A DNA stretch of 64,000 bases from Rhizobium etli 8C-3 (GCF_001908375.1 NZ_CP017243.1:62001-126000), one strand, 5' to 3'. Positions 47,523-57,025 are shown, numbered from the stretch's first letter. A program made the numbers and translations. The notes: generated by a model from the sequence alone, not told the origin.

Positions 47523-47820
47523 CGCGTGACGATCCCGGTGATCGCCTTGGGTGAGCGTGCTTGGGCAACTCTGCATTGGCCAGAGACTGGCCGACGCTGT
47601 CGTTACGGATGTCGGCGACTTGGCTCAGCCCATCTAGCAGGCCGAGTGCCTGGAGGACGCCTGCATAGATGCCGATGCTGACATTGGTGTCGCCGGCCTC
47701 GATCTTTTGAAGCGTTGAGCGTGAGGTGAAGGCACGTTCGGCTACTACCGCCATAGGCAGGCGGCGACGTCGACGTGCGTCGTGGATGTCTGCGCCCAGT
47801 TTGCGCAGCGCGCGCCGCAC
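47515..47820 (-). CDS. hipB: HipB-like antitoxin (XRE family), orphaned
   Basis: This predicted DNA-binding antitoxin of about 101 residues has an XRE helix-turn-helix (DIHDARRRRRLPMAVVAERA; FTSRSTLQKIEAGDTNVSIG). Normally it binds HipA and represses the operon. Here HipA is deleted, so HipB can act only as a DNA-binding protein. The start is uncertain: GTG at 47820 is used, while relatives have about 12 more residues, which lie in another frame upstream and may reflect a frameshift. Confidence 0.7.
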   Translation of the reverse strand: MRRALRKLGADIHDARRRRRLPMAVVAERAFTSRSTLQKIEAGDTNVSIGIYAGVLQALGLLDGLSQVADIRNDSVGQSLANAELPKHAHPRRSPGSSRDG

Positions 47821-47861
47821 AGCGGCCGGAGCGTTGTGAGGTGTCGGAATTTGTCACCTTC

Positions 47862-48364
47862 GCACTACAGATTGCACTAGATATGTAGCACGAAGGTTAC
47901 AATTTTTCAAGAGAGATGGTCAGAGAGAAAAGTGGTTAGAATGGGAATCGCGGGAGCGATAGCGCAAGTACGAGCCAGGCTGGCAGGCGAAGAAAGATGG
48001 CGGATCTTGAGGTGCTCAAGATCGATGCCGCCTCCGGACTGGAAGCGCGATCGGAACCACTATCGTCTGCTGATGCGGCTTTTGCCGATTGCCAAGCTGC
48101 ACCCGGCCCTTAGTCGAACGGGTGCTCCTGGAAGATGCGGTGGTGTCGGTGACCGTGGACACCTCGTCGATCAGGGTCGCAACCGTGGCTGGTTTTGAGA
48201 AATCGGCGGGCGGACATTGTCGGCCATCAGGACACCAATTGAACTAGGCCATTTGGACTAGAATTTCCACTTATGGCGCGCCAACCGATCGGTTCCTCAT
48301 GGATCGGGAAGCCGACCTCTACACAGCGGGCTCAATCCTCTAGAATAGTTGCTAATGACCGCTC
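47862..48364. other. 500-bp gap before the GntR gene
   Basis: Frames here lack motifs. The stretch probably contains decayed coding DNA and the promoter of the GntR gene. Confidence 0.4.
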
Positions 48365-48379
48365 ATCAGACAATCTGAT
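48365..48379. promoter_or_regulatory. Perfect operator palindrome upstream of the GntR gene
   Basis: ATCAGA CAA TCTGAT: six-base arms are exact inverses around three bases. It lies 67 bp before the regulator ATG, a good place for autoregulation. It is the best of the family of sites at 278, 661, 49151, 49359 and 50361. Confidence 0.7.
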
Positions 48380-48446
48380 TGAAAGTTCCCCGCGAAGCAG
48401 CCATATATTTAGCTCAAATTCATTAGTGCTACGTAGGACATTGATC

Positions 48447-49127
48447 ATGGTAGATGTGGAGCTGCAGGTCGCTCGGCAAAATGCCTCTCTTCGAGTGCAA
48501 GTCGAAGAAAGGCTCAGACAGGCTATTGCGACGGGCAAGTTCAAGCCGGGGCAAAGGCTCGTCGAGCGCGAGCTTTGCGAAATGATCGGCGTGGGTCGCA
48601 CGTCCGTCCGTGAAGCGCTTCGGCAGCTTGAGGCAGAGGGATTGATCACAAGCTTCCCCCACAAGGGTCCAGTTGTCAGTATCATAACCTATGAGGAGGC
48701 CGCTCAGCTCTACACCGTCCGCGCGCTGCTCGAGGGGTTTGCTGGTCAGCAGTTCGCCGAAAATGGAACGGCGGAAGATATTGCCACTTTGCAAGATGCC
48801 GTTAGAGAATTCGAAGCGTCGGCGGAAAGCGGCGTGGGACACAGGCTCATCGCTGCCAAAAACGCCTTCTATGACTGCTTGATGGATGGCAGCAAAAACG
48901 TCTTCGTCAGGCAAATGCTAACATCGCTGCACAACCGGATCAATCTTCTGCGCATGACTTCGATGACACAACCGGGGCGCCTCAAACATAGCATTGCAGA
49001 AATCAAAGAGATTGCCGAAGCGATCCAAAATCGCAACGGACCCAGGGCTGCGGCCGCTTGTAAGCACCACATTGATATGGCTGCGAAAGTCGCACTCGAG
49101 TACCTGCGCAACAACACCTCAGGCTGA
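48447..49127 (+). CDS. GntR/FCD-family transcriptional regulator
   Basis: This predicted 226-residue repressor of the FadR-like GntR group has a winged helix at about 15-80 (LRQAIATGKFKPGQRLVERE; MIGVGRTSVREALRQLEAEG) and an FCD ligand domain from about 85. The ATG at 48447 was chosen because homology starts just after it, though the frame opens 58 codons earlier. It lies just upstream of, and on the same strand as, the catabolic operon at 49.4-58.5 kb, and operator-like palindromes flank it, so it probably senses an intermediate of that pathway. Confidence 0.92.
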   Translation: MVDVELQVARQNASLRVQVEERLRQAIATGKFKPGQRLVERELCEMIGVGRTSVREALRQLEAEGLITSFPHKGPVVSIITYEEAAQLYTVRALLEGFAGQQFAENGTAEDIATLQDAVREFEASAESGVGHRLIAAKNAFYDCLMDGSKNVFVRQMLTSLHNRINLLRMTSMTQPGRLKHSIAEIKEIAEAIQNRNGPRAAAACKHHIDMAAKVALEYLRNNTSG

Positions 49128-49150
49128 TGCCATAAGATTTTCTGAAAATT

Positions 49151-49165
49151 GACAGATTGTCTGAT
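49151..49165. promoter_or_regulatory. Operator-like site downstream of the GntR gene
   Basis: GACAGATTGTCTGAT, embedded in an 18-bp sequence repeated identically at 49356-49373. It lies 23 bp after the regulator stop and 290 bp before the next gene. Confidence 0.6.
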
Positions 49166-49358
49166 GCTGGAGGTGGCCGGGTGTAATTAAATCCTTCAGG
49201 GCACGGTGCTTTTGACAACGCAACAACCTCTCTGGTGTCCATCGGACGATAAGATGGGTGCTGCTTGCACGGTCATTTTAAGTGAGGTGATTGAAGAAGC
49301 GACGGCAAAATTGGCGTCGTAGCGAGGGAGGGCCGGCCCAAGCATGAATTTTCCGATT

Positions 49359-49373
49359 GACAGATTGTCTGAT
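49359..49373. promoter_or_regulatory. Operator-like site before the catabolic operon
   Basis: GACAGATTGTCTGAT, 68 bp before the dehydrogenase start codon. With the copy at 49151 it could allow loop or cooperative repression of the operon promoter. Confidence 0.65.
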
Positions 49374-49441
49374 AGGTCGTTAACTACTCCTCACTAACGG
49401 AGGTAGCTGATTGTGCTTGCCTCACATTCGGGAGCGGGACG

Positions 49442-50326
49442 TTGTCACCACGAAAAAATCTGCGCGTCGCCTTTATTGGTCTCGGCGCAATGGGCGGGCC
49501 GATGGCACAACATCTGTTGTCGGCTCAATTCGAAGTCACTGGCTTTGATCTATCGGCCGAGGCTAGGGAAAGGTTCGCGGCCGTCGGCGGCGTTCCGGCA
49601 GAGACGGTAGCGGAAGCATTCAATGGGGCCGATGTTGCGGTTACCATGCTTCCCAACGGCAAGGTTGTTCAAGACGCGCTCTTCAAGGATGGGGCCTGGC
49701 AATCCCTGAGTGCTGACGCGCTTGTCATCGACATGAGCTCATCGGCGCCCAATGATACTCGTGAGCTCGCAGAACGCTTGCATCAGAAGGGCTTGCGGCT
49801 GGTCGATGCTCCCGTGTCAGGCGGAGTGAAGCGAGCCGTCGAAGGCTCTCTTACTATCATGGCAGGCGGTGCTTCTGACGATATCGATCAAGCTGATCCC
49901 ATCCTGTGCGCCATGGGCGGCCAGATTTTTAGGACAGGCCCGATCGGCTCAGGGCACGCCATGAAAGCCATCAACAATTTCGTATCGGGAGCCGGGGTTC
50001 TGGCAGCTATCGAAGGCGTTCTTCTTGGCCGAACGTTTGGTCTCGATCCTAGAACGATCGTCGATATTCTCAACTCGTCGTCTGGCAAGAACAACGCAAC
50101 AGAAGTGAAGATGAAGCAGTTCATCCTCTCGGAGACTTTTGGCTCTGGTTTTGCTTTGGGGCTTATGGCGAAAGACATTAGGATTGCAGCGGACTTGTCG
50201 AAGGCGCTCAATCTCCAGCTGCCGACATTGGCCGGTACCGCTGATGCCTGGGATGCTGCTCGGCATGCTTTAGGCCCCGATGTCGACCATACGAAAATTG
50301 CGCAGTTCGTGAAAGATCAGGCCTGA
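49442..50326 (+). CDS. 3-hydroxyisobutyrate-dehydrogenase-family oxidoreductase
   Basis: This predicted 294-residue NAD(P)-dependent beta-hydroxyacid dehydrogenase has a Rossmann motif AFIGLGAMGGPMAQHLL near the N-terminus. The substrate motif DAPVSGGVKRAVEGSL lies near 120 and the catalytic lysine sits in HAMKAINNFV near 178. Members act on 3-hydroxyisobutyrate, tartronate semialdehyde, glycerate and similar acids. The start is TTG behind GGGAGCGGGAC; no in-frame ATG fits. As first gene of the operon it may reduce or oxidise a hydroxy-acid or sugar-acid intermediate. Confidence 0.9.
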   Translation: MSPRKNLRVAFIGLGAMGGPMAQHLLSAQFEVTGFDLSAEARERFAAVGGVPAETVAEAFNGADVAVTMLPNGKVVQDALFKDGAWQSLSADALVIDMSSSAPNDTRELAERLHQKGLRLVDAPVSGGVKRAVEGSLTIMAGGASDDIDQADPILCAMGGQIFRTGPIGSGHAMKAINNFVSGAGVLAAIEGVLLGRTFGLDPRTIVDILNSSSGKNNATEVKMKQFILSETFGSGFALGLMAKDIRIAADLSKALNLQLPTLAGTADAWDAARHALGPDVDHTKIAQFVKDQA

Positions 50327-50360
50327 CCGCGAAAAACTACGCCAAACTGACAGTTGAAAA

Positions 50361-50379
50361 TTGTCTGATAATCTGTCAA
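50361..50379. promoter_or_regulatory. Internal operator-like palindrome
   Basis: TTGTCTGAT A ATCTGTCAA: nine-base arms matching at seven positions and built of the same half-sites as the other operators. It lies 25 bp before the next ATG, inside the operon, so it may control an internal promoter. Confidence 0.55.
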
Positions 50380-50403
50380 ATATGATGAAGGGAGCGAAAC
50401 CCA

Positions 50404-50832
50404 ATGGCCACTTTGGACAGGAAAGATAAGGGGTCTAAGGCCGGCGAGCGAACAGCTCCATCGGAGCAGTTCAAGCGCGGACTTGCTACTCGTCGGCAGG
50501 TGATGGGGGACGCTTACGTTGATGCGGCCCTCGGAAAGGCGACCGACTTCACCTGGCCGATGCAGGAACTCGTCACCGAGTATTGTTGGGACAATATCTG
50601 GAACCGACCTGGCCTCGACCGTCGCGCTCGATCGATCCTCAACCTTGGAATGATAGCGGTTTTAAACCGACCGCACGAGCTCAGAGGCCACATCCGCGGC
50701 GCCATCAACAACGGTGTTACGAAACAGGAGATCCAGGAGATCTTCCTTCAGGTGGCTATCTACGTTGGTGTGCCAGCAGGCATCGACAGTTTCAGGCATG
50801 CCCAGGAAGTATTCACCGAAATGGGCATTTGA
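50404..50832 (+). CDS. Carboxymuconolactone-decarboxylase-family protein
   Basis: This predicted 142-residue protein of the CMD/AhpD-like fold contains TRRQVMGDAYVDAALG and SILNLGMIAVLNRPHELRGH, with IRGAINNGVTKQEIQEIFLQ toward the end. It keeps the CMD-type glutamate and histidine but no CxxC, so it is not a peroxiredoxin-type AhpD. Members decarboxylate or isomerise lactones. Together with the alpha/beta hydrolase it suggests turnover of a lactone-like intermediate. Its ATG follows GGGAGCG. Confidence 0.9.
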   Translation: MATLDRKDKGSKAGERTAPSEQFKRGLATRRQVMGDAYVDAALGKATDFTWPMQELVTEYCWDNIWNRPGLDRRARSILNLGMIAVLNRPHELRGHIRGAINNGVTKQEIQEIFLQVAIYVGVPAGIDSFRHAQEVFTEMGI

Positions 50833-50909
50833 GAATGTGCTGTCCCGTGAGGGGGCATGTACAACATGCGCGGAGTTCTCAGCGCTTATCAACAAGGGAG
50901 GAGCCTAAA

Positions 50910-51293
50910 ATGGCGATAGATCTCAAGAAATTCATAGAATTCGTGCGGGAGGATTTCGAGTTCAAGCGCGAAACTCGTTATCTTAACGGTATATTAAAAT
51001 GCGATTTCCCTACCCGCAGTGTAGCGCTTCATTTCGAGGACGGTACGTTGCTAAAGGTGGAAGAGGCCGAATACGACGACGACAAGTGCACTATCGTCAT
51101 ACGCGGGACCGGTTCACAGTGGGAGGCGCTGCTTCAGCACAAACCCTTGCCGTTTTATCAGTGCTTGCAGTCATCAAACATCAAGCATGGCCTCTACCTT
51201 AGCAGTAACAACGAAACCTTCGCGTATCTGCCTGCTCTCAACCGCATGACCACCCTGATGCGCAATGCCCGTTCTGAAGGAGCAGCAGCATGA
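50910..51293 (+). CDS. Unknown 127-aa protein of the catabolic operon
   Basis: This predicted soluble 127-residue protein has the segments LKKFIEFVREDFEFKRETRY, CDFPTRSVALHFEDGTLLKV and NIKHGLYLSSNNETFAYLPA. The hydrophobic and charged residues alternate like an alpha/beta lipid-binding (SCP2-like) or small-ligand domain, but I cannot assign a family. The ATG follows GGGAGGAG, and the end overlaps the hydrolase start by 4 bp, so it is translated with it. The frame opens upstream, but that part overlaps the CMD gene and is noise. Confidence 0.8.
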   Translation: MAIDLKKFIEFVREDFEFKRETRYLNGILKCDFPTRSVALHFEDGTLLKVEEAEYDDDKCTIVIRGTGSQWEALLQHKPLPFYQCLQSSNIKHGLYLSSNNETFAYLPALNRMTTLMRNARSEGAAA

Positions 51294-52186
51294 CCAAGTT
51301 TGACCCCATTATCGGCCGTTATCTCTATCTCACCGTAGAAGGTATCGAGTACCGCGTCTATTACGAAGAAGCGGGCCAGGGGATTCCGCTTCTCGTCGGT
51401 CATACGGCAGGGTCCGACGGTCGCCAATACCGTCATATGCTTTGCGATTCCGACGTGACGAAAAATTTTCGCGTCATCGCGTTCGATCTGCCGTATCACG
51501 GCAAGTCCCTTCCCCCCTACGGCGTTCGCTGGTGGGAGAAGGAATACAACATGACCAAGAAGTTCATGATGGACTTCCAGCTCGAACTCTCAAAAGCGCT
51601 CGACCTAGACCGCCCCGTTTATTTGGGCAGCTCCATGGGCGGCCATCTCGCGATCGACCTGGCATCGAACTATCCGGACAACTTCCGCGCCACGATCTCG
51701 GTCGAAGGTGCGTTGCGCTCGGCGGCGGAGTACGTCGACGTCGGTATGGCTGGCATCCGCAGGGAGTTCGACAATCCAAACGTCAATCGCACCTCCATCG
51801 GTGCGGCGATGATGCTGAATATCTCACCGTACTCGCCAGAAGCGAATGTCCGTGAAATCCAGTGGGAATACAGCTGCGGTGGACCGGGAATCTTCGCGGG
51901 TGATCTTTATTACTACTACTACGACCACGATGTGTCGCCAGAAGAAGCCAGCAAAATCGATACGTCGAAATGTATGCTATACTTCCTCACGGGCGAATAC
52001 GATCCAAACACGTCCCCGGCCGATACCAAGATTGCTGCAGACCTGGTCAAAGGCTCCAAGTTTTGGACAATGGAAAAGCTCGGACATTTTCCCGTTACTG
52101 AGGACTATAGCGAGTTCCGGAAGTATCTGTTGCCGATTCTTGAGGAGATCCAACAGTCATCAGCAGCCCGGTCTAAGGTTGCCTGA
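51290..52186 (+). CDS. Alpha/beta hydrolase
   Basis: This predicted 298-residue serine hydrolase has an oxyanion segment LLVGHTAGSDGRQYRHML, the nucleophile elbow YLGSSMGGHLAIDL near residue 112, and the histidine in KLGHFPVTEDYSEF near the C-terminus. The acid residue probably lies in LTGEYDPNTSP. It would cleave an ester, lactone or C-C bond. Coupled by overlap to the 127-aa gene and followed after 25 bp by the transporter genes, it probably works on an imported ester-type or lactone compound. Confidence 0.9.
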   Translation: MTKFDPIIGRYLYLTVEGIEYRVYYEEAGQGIPLLVGHTAGSDGRQYRHMLCDSDVTKNFRVIAFDLPYHGKSLPPYGVRWWEKEYNMTKKFMMDFQLELSKALDLDRPVYLGSSMGGHLAIDLASNYPDNFRATISVEGALRSAAEYVDVGMAGIRREFDNPNVNRTSIGAAMMLNISPYSPEANVREIQWEYSCGGPGIFAGDLYYYYYDHDVSPEEASKIDTSKCMLYFLTGEYDPNTSPADTKIAADLVKGSKFWTMEKLGHFPVTEDYSEFRKYLLPILEEIQQSSAARSKVA

Positions 52187-52211
52187 TCCTTTTCTCGGGA
52201 GGAGAACTTCA

Positions 52212-53378
52212 ATGAGGTGCATTCTGAATGTCACACTTGGGGCGCTGATCTCGGTTAGCGCCCTGGCGACAACCGCTTACGCGGATGGTGTCGATCAGCT
52301 ACCGGCTACAGAAAAGAAGATCTATGAAACTGTAGATCCGCAGATTCCATTGGGGGCGAGCGCCTACAAAGACTTCAAGCCCAAAAAGGGTCCTCCGTGG
52401 AAGATCGGCTATGCAAGCAGCTACGCTGGCAACACCTGGCGAGCCGCAGCTCTCGATGCGGTCATGAGCGATCTTTTACCGCGATCAAAGGCTGCGGGCC
52501 TGGTGTCTGATGTCGTGGTCACCCAGTCGGATCTTAAAGACGCCGTTCAGATCCAGCAGATGCGTCAAATGGTGGACGAAGGCGTCGATGCAATCATCAT
52601 CTGCTGCTCGAACGTCACGGCTCTTAATCAGACGATCGAATATGCCTACAAAGCCGGTGTGCCGGTGTTCTCATTTTCGGGCTACGTGACGTCGCCATAC
52701 GCCATCAATGGCGCGGCCAATCACGCGCAGGGCGGTGCCGAGATGGCGACGTGGCTGGCGGAAAAAATAGGAAAGAAGGGCAATATCCTTCTCGTTTCTG
52801 GTATTCCCGGTTTCGCTTCTTCGGACAGCTTTGACAAAGCGGCTAAGGAAGCACTTGCTAAGTACCCCGACATAAAGATCGTCGGTGAAGTTGCAGGGAA
52901 GTGGACCGACCAGGTGGCCCAGGTCGAAGTTCAGAAGTTTCTTGCGACGAACCCGACGAAGATTGATGGGATCCTCACGCAGGGGGCCCAAGAGAACGGC
53001 GTTCTCAACGCAATGCTGCAGTCAGGTCGAGACATGATCCCGATTACTCTCGGGGGGGAAGCTTCCGCCGCGTGCTACTGGCGCAAGAACCCCGAGTTTG
53101 TGGACAGGAGTTTCCATATTTGGCCGCCGCGTCGCGAGATGCAACAGATGTGGGAGATCATGCTCCGCACATTGGAGGGACAAGGCCCTAAGGTTCAGTC
53201 CTTCCTTCGACCCGTCTTGCCTTACACCATCGATGAAGTCCGCGCGGCAATACCAGAAGATTGCGACTTGAACTCGACAGACTTCGTGGAGCCCAAGGCG
53301 GACGGGTGGTTTCCTGCTGCGATTGCTGCAGACTACTTCGAACGCCCGGCTAATCCCTGGAAGCCTGTGTCGAAGTGA
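52212..53378 (+). CDS. Sugar-type ABC transporter substrate-binding protein
   Basis: This predicted 388-residue periplasmic protein has a signal peptide cleaved near TTAYA-DG. It has the type I periplasmic-binding fold (IGYASSYAGNTWRAAALDAV; VVTQSDLKDAVQIQQMRQMV; KAGVPVFSFSGYVTSPYAIN), related to ribose/xylose-type binding proteins. An extra N-terminal stretch of about 50 residues precedes the domain. It delivers the ligand to the permeases encoded just downstream. The ATG follows GGGAGGAG. The ligand is unknown but likely a sugar or sugar-like compound. Confidence 0.93.
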   Translation: MRCILNVTLGALISVSALATTAYADGVDQLPATEKKIYETVDPQIPLGASAYKDFKPKKGPPWKIGYASSYAGNTWRAAALDAVMSDLLPRSKAAGLVSDVVVTQSDLKDAVQIQQMRQMVDEGVDAIIICCSNVTALNQTIEYAYKAGVPVFSFSGYVTSPYAINGAANHAQGGAEMATWLAEKIGKKGNILLVSGIPGFASSDSFDKAAKEALAKYPDIKIVGEVAGKWTDQVAQVEVQKFLATNPTKIDGILTQGAQENGVLNAMLQSGRDMIPITLGGEASAACYWRKNPEFVDRSFHIWPPRREMQQMWEIMLRTLEGQGPKVQSFLRPVLPYTIDEVRAAIPEDCDLNSTDFVEPKADGWFPAAIAADYFERPANPWKPVSK

Positions 53379-53469
53379 AACTGTTCTGCCCGGTGGGTCT
53401 TGCCACCGGACAGAAGTTTCTCTTGTGGGAGGACCGCCTCGCGCGGCCGTTGGGATTAGAGGATCTCCG

Positions 53470-55023
53470 ATGCAAAACCAAACTACGATCAAGTTGATCA
53501 ATGTTGCCAAGTCTTTCGGCGAGACTAAGGCCTTAAAGAAGTGTGATTTTGAAGCCCGGGCCGGAGAAGTGCACGCCATCGTCGGAGAGAATGGAAGTGG
53601 CAAAAGCACGATGGCGAAGATCATGTCTGGAGTGTTGCACCCAGATTCCGGGAGCGTTTCGGTCCTTGGAGAAGAGATTTCGACTCCGACTGACGCCAAG
53701 CGCATCGGGCTGACAACGATCTTCCAGGAAGTGCTGGTGGCCGACGAGGCCAGTGTATTGGAAAACCTGTATGTCGGGCGCGACGGCATCTTCCGCTCGC
53801 AGGGCGGCAGTGGTCGGCGTACCGAGGCTGAGGAGATCCTGAAACGCCTCGTCGGCAAGCCCGTGGATCTCGATCAGAACGTTGGGGCATTGCCTCTGAG
53901 CGTCAAGCAATGGATAGTTATTGCGCGAGCGGTCTTGCGCAGGCCGAAGGTCCTCATCCTCGATGAATCGTCTGCGGCATTAGACCTCGATTCCACGATC
54001 CGCCTCCACGAGGAAATTGATCGTCTCCGTAGGGAAGGTGCGACCGTGCTGATCGTAACGCATCGGATCGCTGAACTTGTCCGCATCGCCGATCGAGCCA
54101 CGATCCTTCGCGACGGCGTCACCATTGGTACGCTCGAGAAGCATGAAATAACTGAAGAGAACCTGCTTTCAATGATGACGCCCGCGGACCGAAACGCAAG
54201 CGACGCGAAGGCGTACGAATCAAAGCAAGTAGGCGCCGCCGCGCCGGCCGTGGTAGCGGTAAGAGACCTCGTTACTCACAGCGCGGCAGCGCCCTTCGAT
54301 TTCGATCTACCGAAAGGAGCGATCATCGGTGTTGCAGGACTCGACGGGCAGGGGCAGGACGCTTTCGTACGCGCCGTTGCGGGTATCATCCAGCCTTTTG
54401 GTGGTAATGTCCAAGTCTGGTCATCCAGCACCGAGAGAATGAAAAAGGTCGCATCGCTCGAAGACGCTACCAAAGCAGGAATCTCGTATATTTCCGGCGA
54501 CCGCAAGCGTGAAGGTATCTTCCCTCAGCAGAGCATCTTCGAAAATCTTGCCATCGGCGTCTATCGAAAGAACCTCGGTCCTCTTGGTATAATCAATAAG
54601 GCCGGCCTCAAACCCATGTTCAAACGCGAGGTGGATCGGCTCCGGATTAAGATTGGAAGTCCGGCGAACAAGATCACCTCACTGTCGGGCGGAAATCAGC
54701 AAAAAGTTTTGATCGGCCGTGCCTTTGCAAACGAACCGTCCGTCATCGTCCTTAACGATCCCGCTCGCGGTGTCGACCTCGGAACGAAGCGCGATCTCTA
54801 CCGCGAACTGCGCCTGTTCACGGAGAAGGGTGGCAGCGTGATTTATCTATCAAGCGAAATCGAAGAGTTCATCGGCTTTGCGGACCGCGTCGACGTCTTC
54901 TTTGCTGGAAGGCTTTTCCGGTCGCTAGCAGGCGAGGACATAGCGGAAGAGCCAATCTTGGCCGCAATGTTTGGAAAATCGCCAAACGCCTCCATCGAGT
55001 TCGATCTGGAAAGGACTGCATGA
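53470..55023 (+). CDS. Sugar ABC transporter double ATPase
   Basis: This predicted 517-residue protein has two fused nucleotide-binding domains of the RbsA/MglA type. The first has Walker A GENGSGKSTMAKI near residue 40 and Walker B VLILDESSAALD. The second has the usual degenerate P-loop (VAGLDGQGQDAFVRAV) but an intact signature LSGGNQQKVLIGRA and NDPARGVDLGT. Its stop overlaps the first permease start. The ATG at 53470 was chosen over earlier in-frame codons. Confidence 0.95.
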   Translation: MQNQTTIKLINVAKSFGETKALKKCDFEARAGEVHAIVGENGSGKSTMAKIMSGVLHPDSGSVSVLGEEISTPTDAKRIGLTTIFQEVLVADEASVLENLYVGRDGIFRSQGGSGRRTEAEEILKRLVGKPVDLDQNVGALPLSVKQWIVIARAVLRRPKVLILDESSAALDLDSTIRLHEEIDRLRREGATVLIVTHRIAELVRIADRATILRDGVTIGTLEKHEITEENLLSMMTPADRNASDAKAYESKQVGAAAPAVVAVRDLVTHSAAAPFDFDLPKGAIIGVAGLDGQGQDAFVRAVAGIIQPFGGNVQVWSSSTERMKKVASLEDATKAGISYISGDRKREGIFPQQSIFENLAIGVYRKNLGPLGIINKAGLKPMFKREVDRLRIKIGSPANKITSLSGGNQQKVLIGRAFANEPSVIVLNDPARGVDLGTKRDLYRELRLFTEKGGSVIYLSSEIEEFIGFADRVDVFFAGRLFRSLAGEDIAEEPILAAMFGKSPNASIEFDLERTA

Positions 55024-55994
55024 TGTCTGGAATCGCATTCCGTCAAATCACCCAGGACCGTTCCCTCTTCGTGCCGGCCGGCCTATTCATTGTCCTTTTG
55101 GTCGCCGTTGCCCTACGCGGACACGGGCTATTCACGAACAACGGCCTCGCAGGTGCAATCCTTGTCGCCACGCCCTTGATTCTAACGGCGCTTGCCCTCA
55201 CCCCCATTGTCATGGCGGGTCGTGGAGCAGTGGACCTTTCAGTTGGCCCCTTGATGGGGTTCATCAACGTTACCCTTATTACCTGGCTTGTGGGTAACGG
55301 AATTACCAACCCTATCGCAGTGATAGTATGGGCAGTCGGCCTGGGAGCGGCATTCCAGCTACTCCAGGCGCTGGTTATCATTTATGTGCGTGTCGCTCCG
55401 ATAATCGTTACGCTGTCGGGTTTTCTTGTCCTCTCCGGGTTGAACCTGATGGTGATGTCCCGACCGGGTGGAGTCGCGCCCGACTGGATGCTTAGCTGGG
55501 GGGCGGGGACCGACATCATGTCACCTGTTTTGCTGTTGCTGGTTGCAGCGTATGCATTATGGCTCCTTCTCAGGGGGACTATGTTTTACCGCAACCTTCG
55601 CATGACGGGTGCGGATGAGCGCATGGCGTATACGAGCGGCGTTCGAGTGGACGCAGTCCGCATCATCGCCCACGTTGTTGGTGGAGCATTCGCTGGACTT
55701 GCCGCCCTCAGCTACACGGCGCTGATCTCCTCTGGTGATCCGACGCAGGGCAGCACCTACACCCTTCAGGCTGTTACGGCCCTGGTTCTCGGAGGTGCGA
55801 GCCTCTCCGGTGGTCGTGGTGGAGCACTTGGATCTACGCTTGGCGCGATCAACATGTTCCTCATCTCCTATCTCCTCTCCACCTTCAACTTCGGCACGGT
55901 TTCGGGGTTCGTTACCCAGATGGCATTCGGCTTAATCCTCGTCGGATCACTTCTCGTGAACGTCTTTGTCATCAGTCGCCGCGCGGTTGTGTAA
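55020..55994 (+). CDS. Sugar ABC transporter permease 1
   Basis: This predicted 324-residue inner-membrane permease of the RbsC/AraH family has eight to ten hydrophobic segments and the coupling motif DLSVGPLMGFINV in the N-terminal half. The family pattern VLGGASLSGGRGGALGSTLG lies near 255-275. It overlaps the ATPase gene by 4 bp and is followed by a second, diverged permease. Confidence 0.94.
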   Translation: MMSGIAFRQITQDRSLFVPAGLFIVLLVAVALRGHGLFTNNGLAGAILVATPLILTALALTPIVMAGRGAVDLSVGPLMGFINVTLITWLVGNGITNPIAVIVWAVGLGAAFQLLQALVIIYVRVAPIIVTLSGFLVLSGLNLMVMSRPGGVAPDWMLSWGAGTDIMSPVLLLLVAAYALWLLLRGTMFYRNLRMTGADERMAYTSGVRVDAVRIIAHVVGGAFAGLAALSYTALISSGDPTQGSTYTLQAVTALVLGGASLSGGRGGALGSTLGAINMFLISYLLSTFNFGTVSGFVTQMAFGLILVGSLLVNVFVISRRAVV

Positions 55995-56005
55995 GGAGCA
56001 AGATA

Positions 56006-57025
56006 ATGGTCGCGACAGTTATGAATTCCGAAATCAAATCGGCTCAGAAGTCTAACCCGCTCAAGGCTCATCGGAGCATCGTCATTGGCTTTGTTCTTCT
56101 GGCCTCTCTCTTAGCACTCGGTGCATTGCTGGTCCCCGGCTTCGTATCATCCCAAAACGCGCGTTCAATCCTTCTTCTCGCAGCGTTTCTGGGGCTTGCC
56201 TCCATTGGCCAGACCCTGTGCGCTCTGGTCGGTGCGCTCGATCTTTCGATACCATATATTATTGGAGGCGCGAACATCCTCCTTCCCAGCCTTATGGTCG
56301 CAGGTATTCCCGCTCCCCTCGCGATGCTGGTTGTCATGCTCCTCGGTGCGCTTGTCGGGGCCGCCAATGGCGCCCTGAGCTTCCGTCTCCAAGGGCAAGC
56401 GCTGATCATGTCGCTCGGAGTTGGCTTCGCGGCCGTCGGTGCGGTCCAGATCTACACCTCACTCGGCTCGGCGTTTGGTGGTACAGTGTTTGCTCCGGTA
56501 CCCGAATGGCTGAGGAACATTTCGGCGTTCAACGGAAAGTTTTTCGGCCTGTCGCTGCCTCCGGTCATCGTGATCTGGGCTATCGTCGCCATCGCGCTTG
56601 GATGGTTCATGTACAACACCTGGTTTGGCCGCAGCATTTACGCCGTCGGCGGAAGCCGGACGGCGGCCGCCCGCCTCGGAATCTCCGAATTCAAGGTCTG
56701 GACCGTCATCCATAGCGTCAGCGGTGCCATGTCTGCAATCACGGGCATGCTGCTACTAGGGTTTTCCGGTGGTGGCTTCGTCGGCGTGGGCGACCCTTAT
56801 CTTTTCACCACCGTAGCAGCGGTGGTGATTGGAGGGACGTCGCTTCTTGGTGGGGCGGGCGGCTATGGCGCGACAGTGCTCGGTGTTCTTGTCCTGACTG
56901 TACTGACCTCGCTTCTAGTTGGCCTCGGACTGAACTTTCCGGCGCAGCAGGCTGTCGTCGGTCTGCTCATCGTTCCGATGGTCGCGATATACGCACGGTC
57001 ACCACACATTCGAAATCAGATATGA
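56006..57025 (+). CDS. Sugar ABC transporter permease 2
   Basis: This predicted 339-residue permease of the same family has an extended polar N-terminus of about 28 residues. LGLASIGQTLCALVGALDLS and VVIGGTSLLGGAGGYGATVL are the family motifs. Two different permeases suggest a heterodimeric channel. It lies 11 bp after permease 1 and 23 bp before the aldehyde dehydrogenase gene. Confidence 0.94.
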   Translation: MVATVMNSEIKSAQKSNPLKAHRSIVIGFVLLASLLALGALLVPGFVSSQNARSILLLAAFLGLASIGQTLCALVGALDLSIPYIIGGANILLPSLMVAGIPAPLAMLVVMLLGALVGAANGALSFRLQGQALIMSLGVGFAAVGAVQIYTSLGSAFGGTVFAPVPEWLRNISAFNGKFFGLSLPPVIVIWAIVAIALGWFMYNTWFGRSIYAVGGSRTAAARLGISEFKVWTVIHSVSGAMSAITGMLLLGFSGGGFVGVGDPYLFTTVAAVVIGGTSLLGGAGGYGATVLGVLVLTVLTSLLVGLGLNFPAQQAVVGLLIVPMVAIYARSPHIRNQI

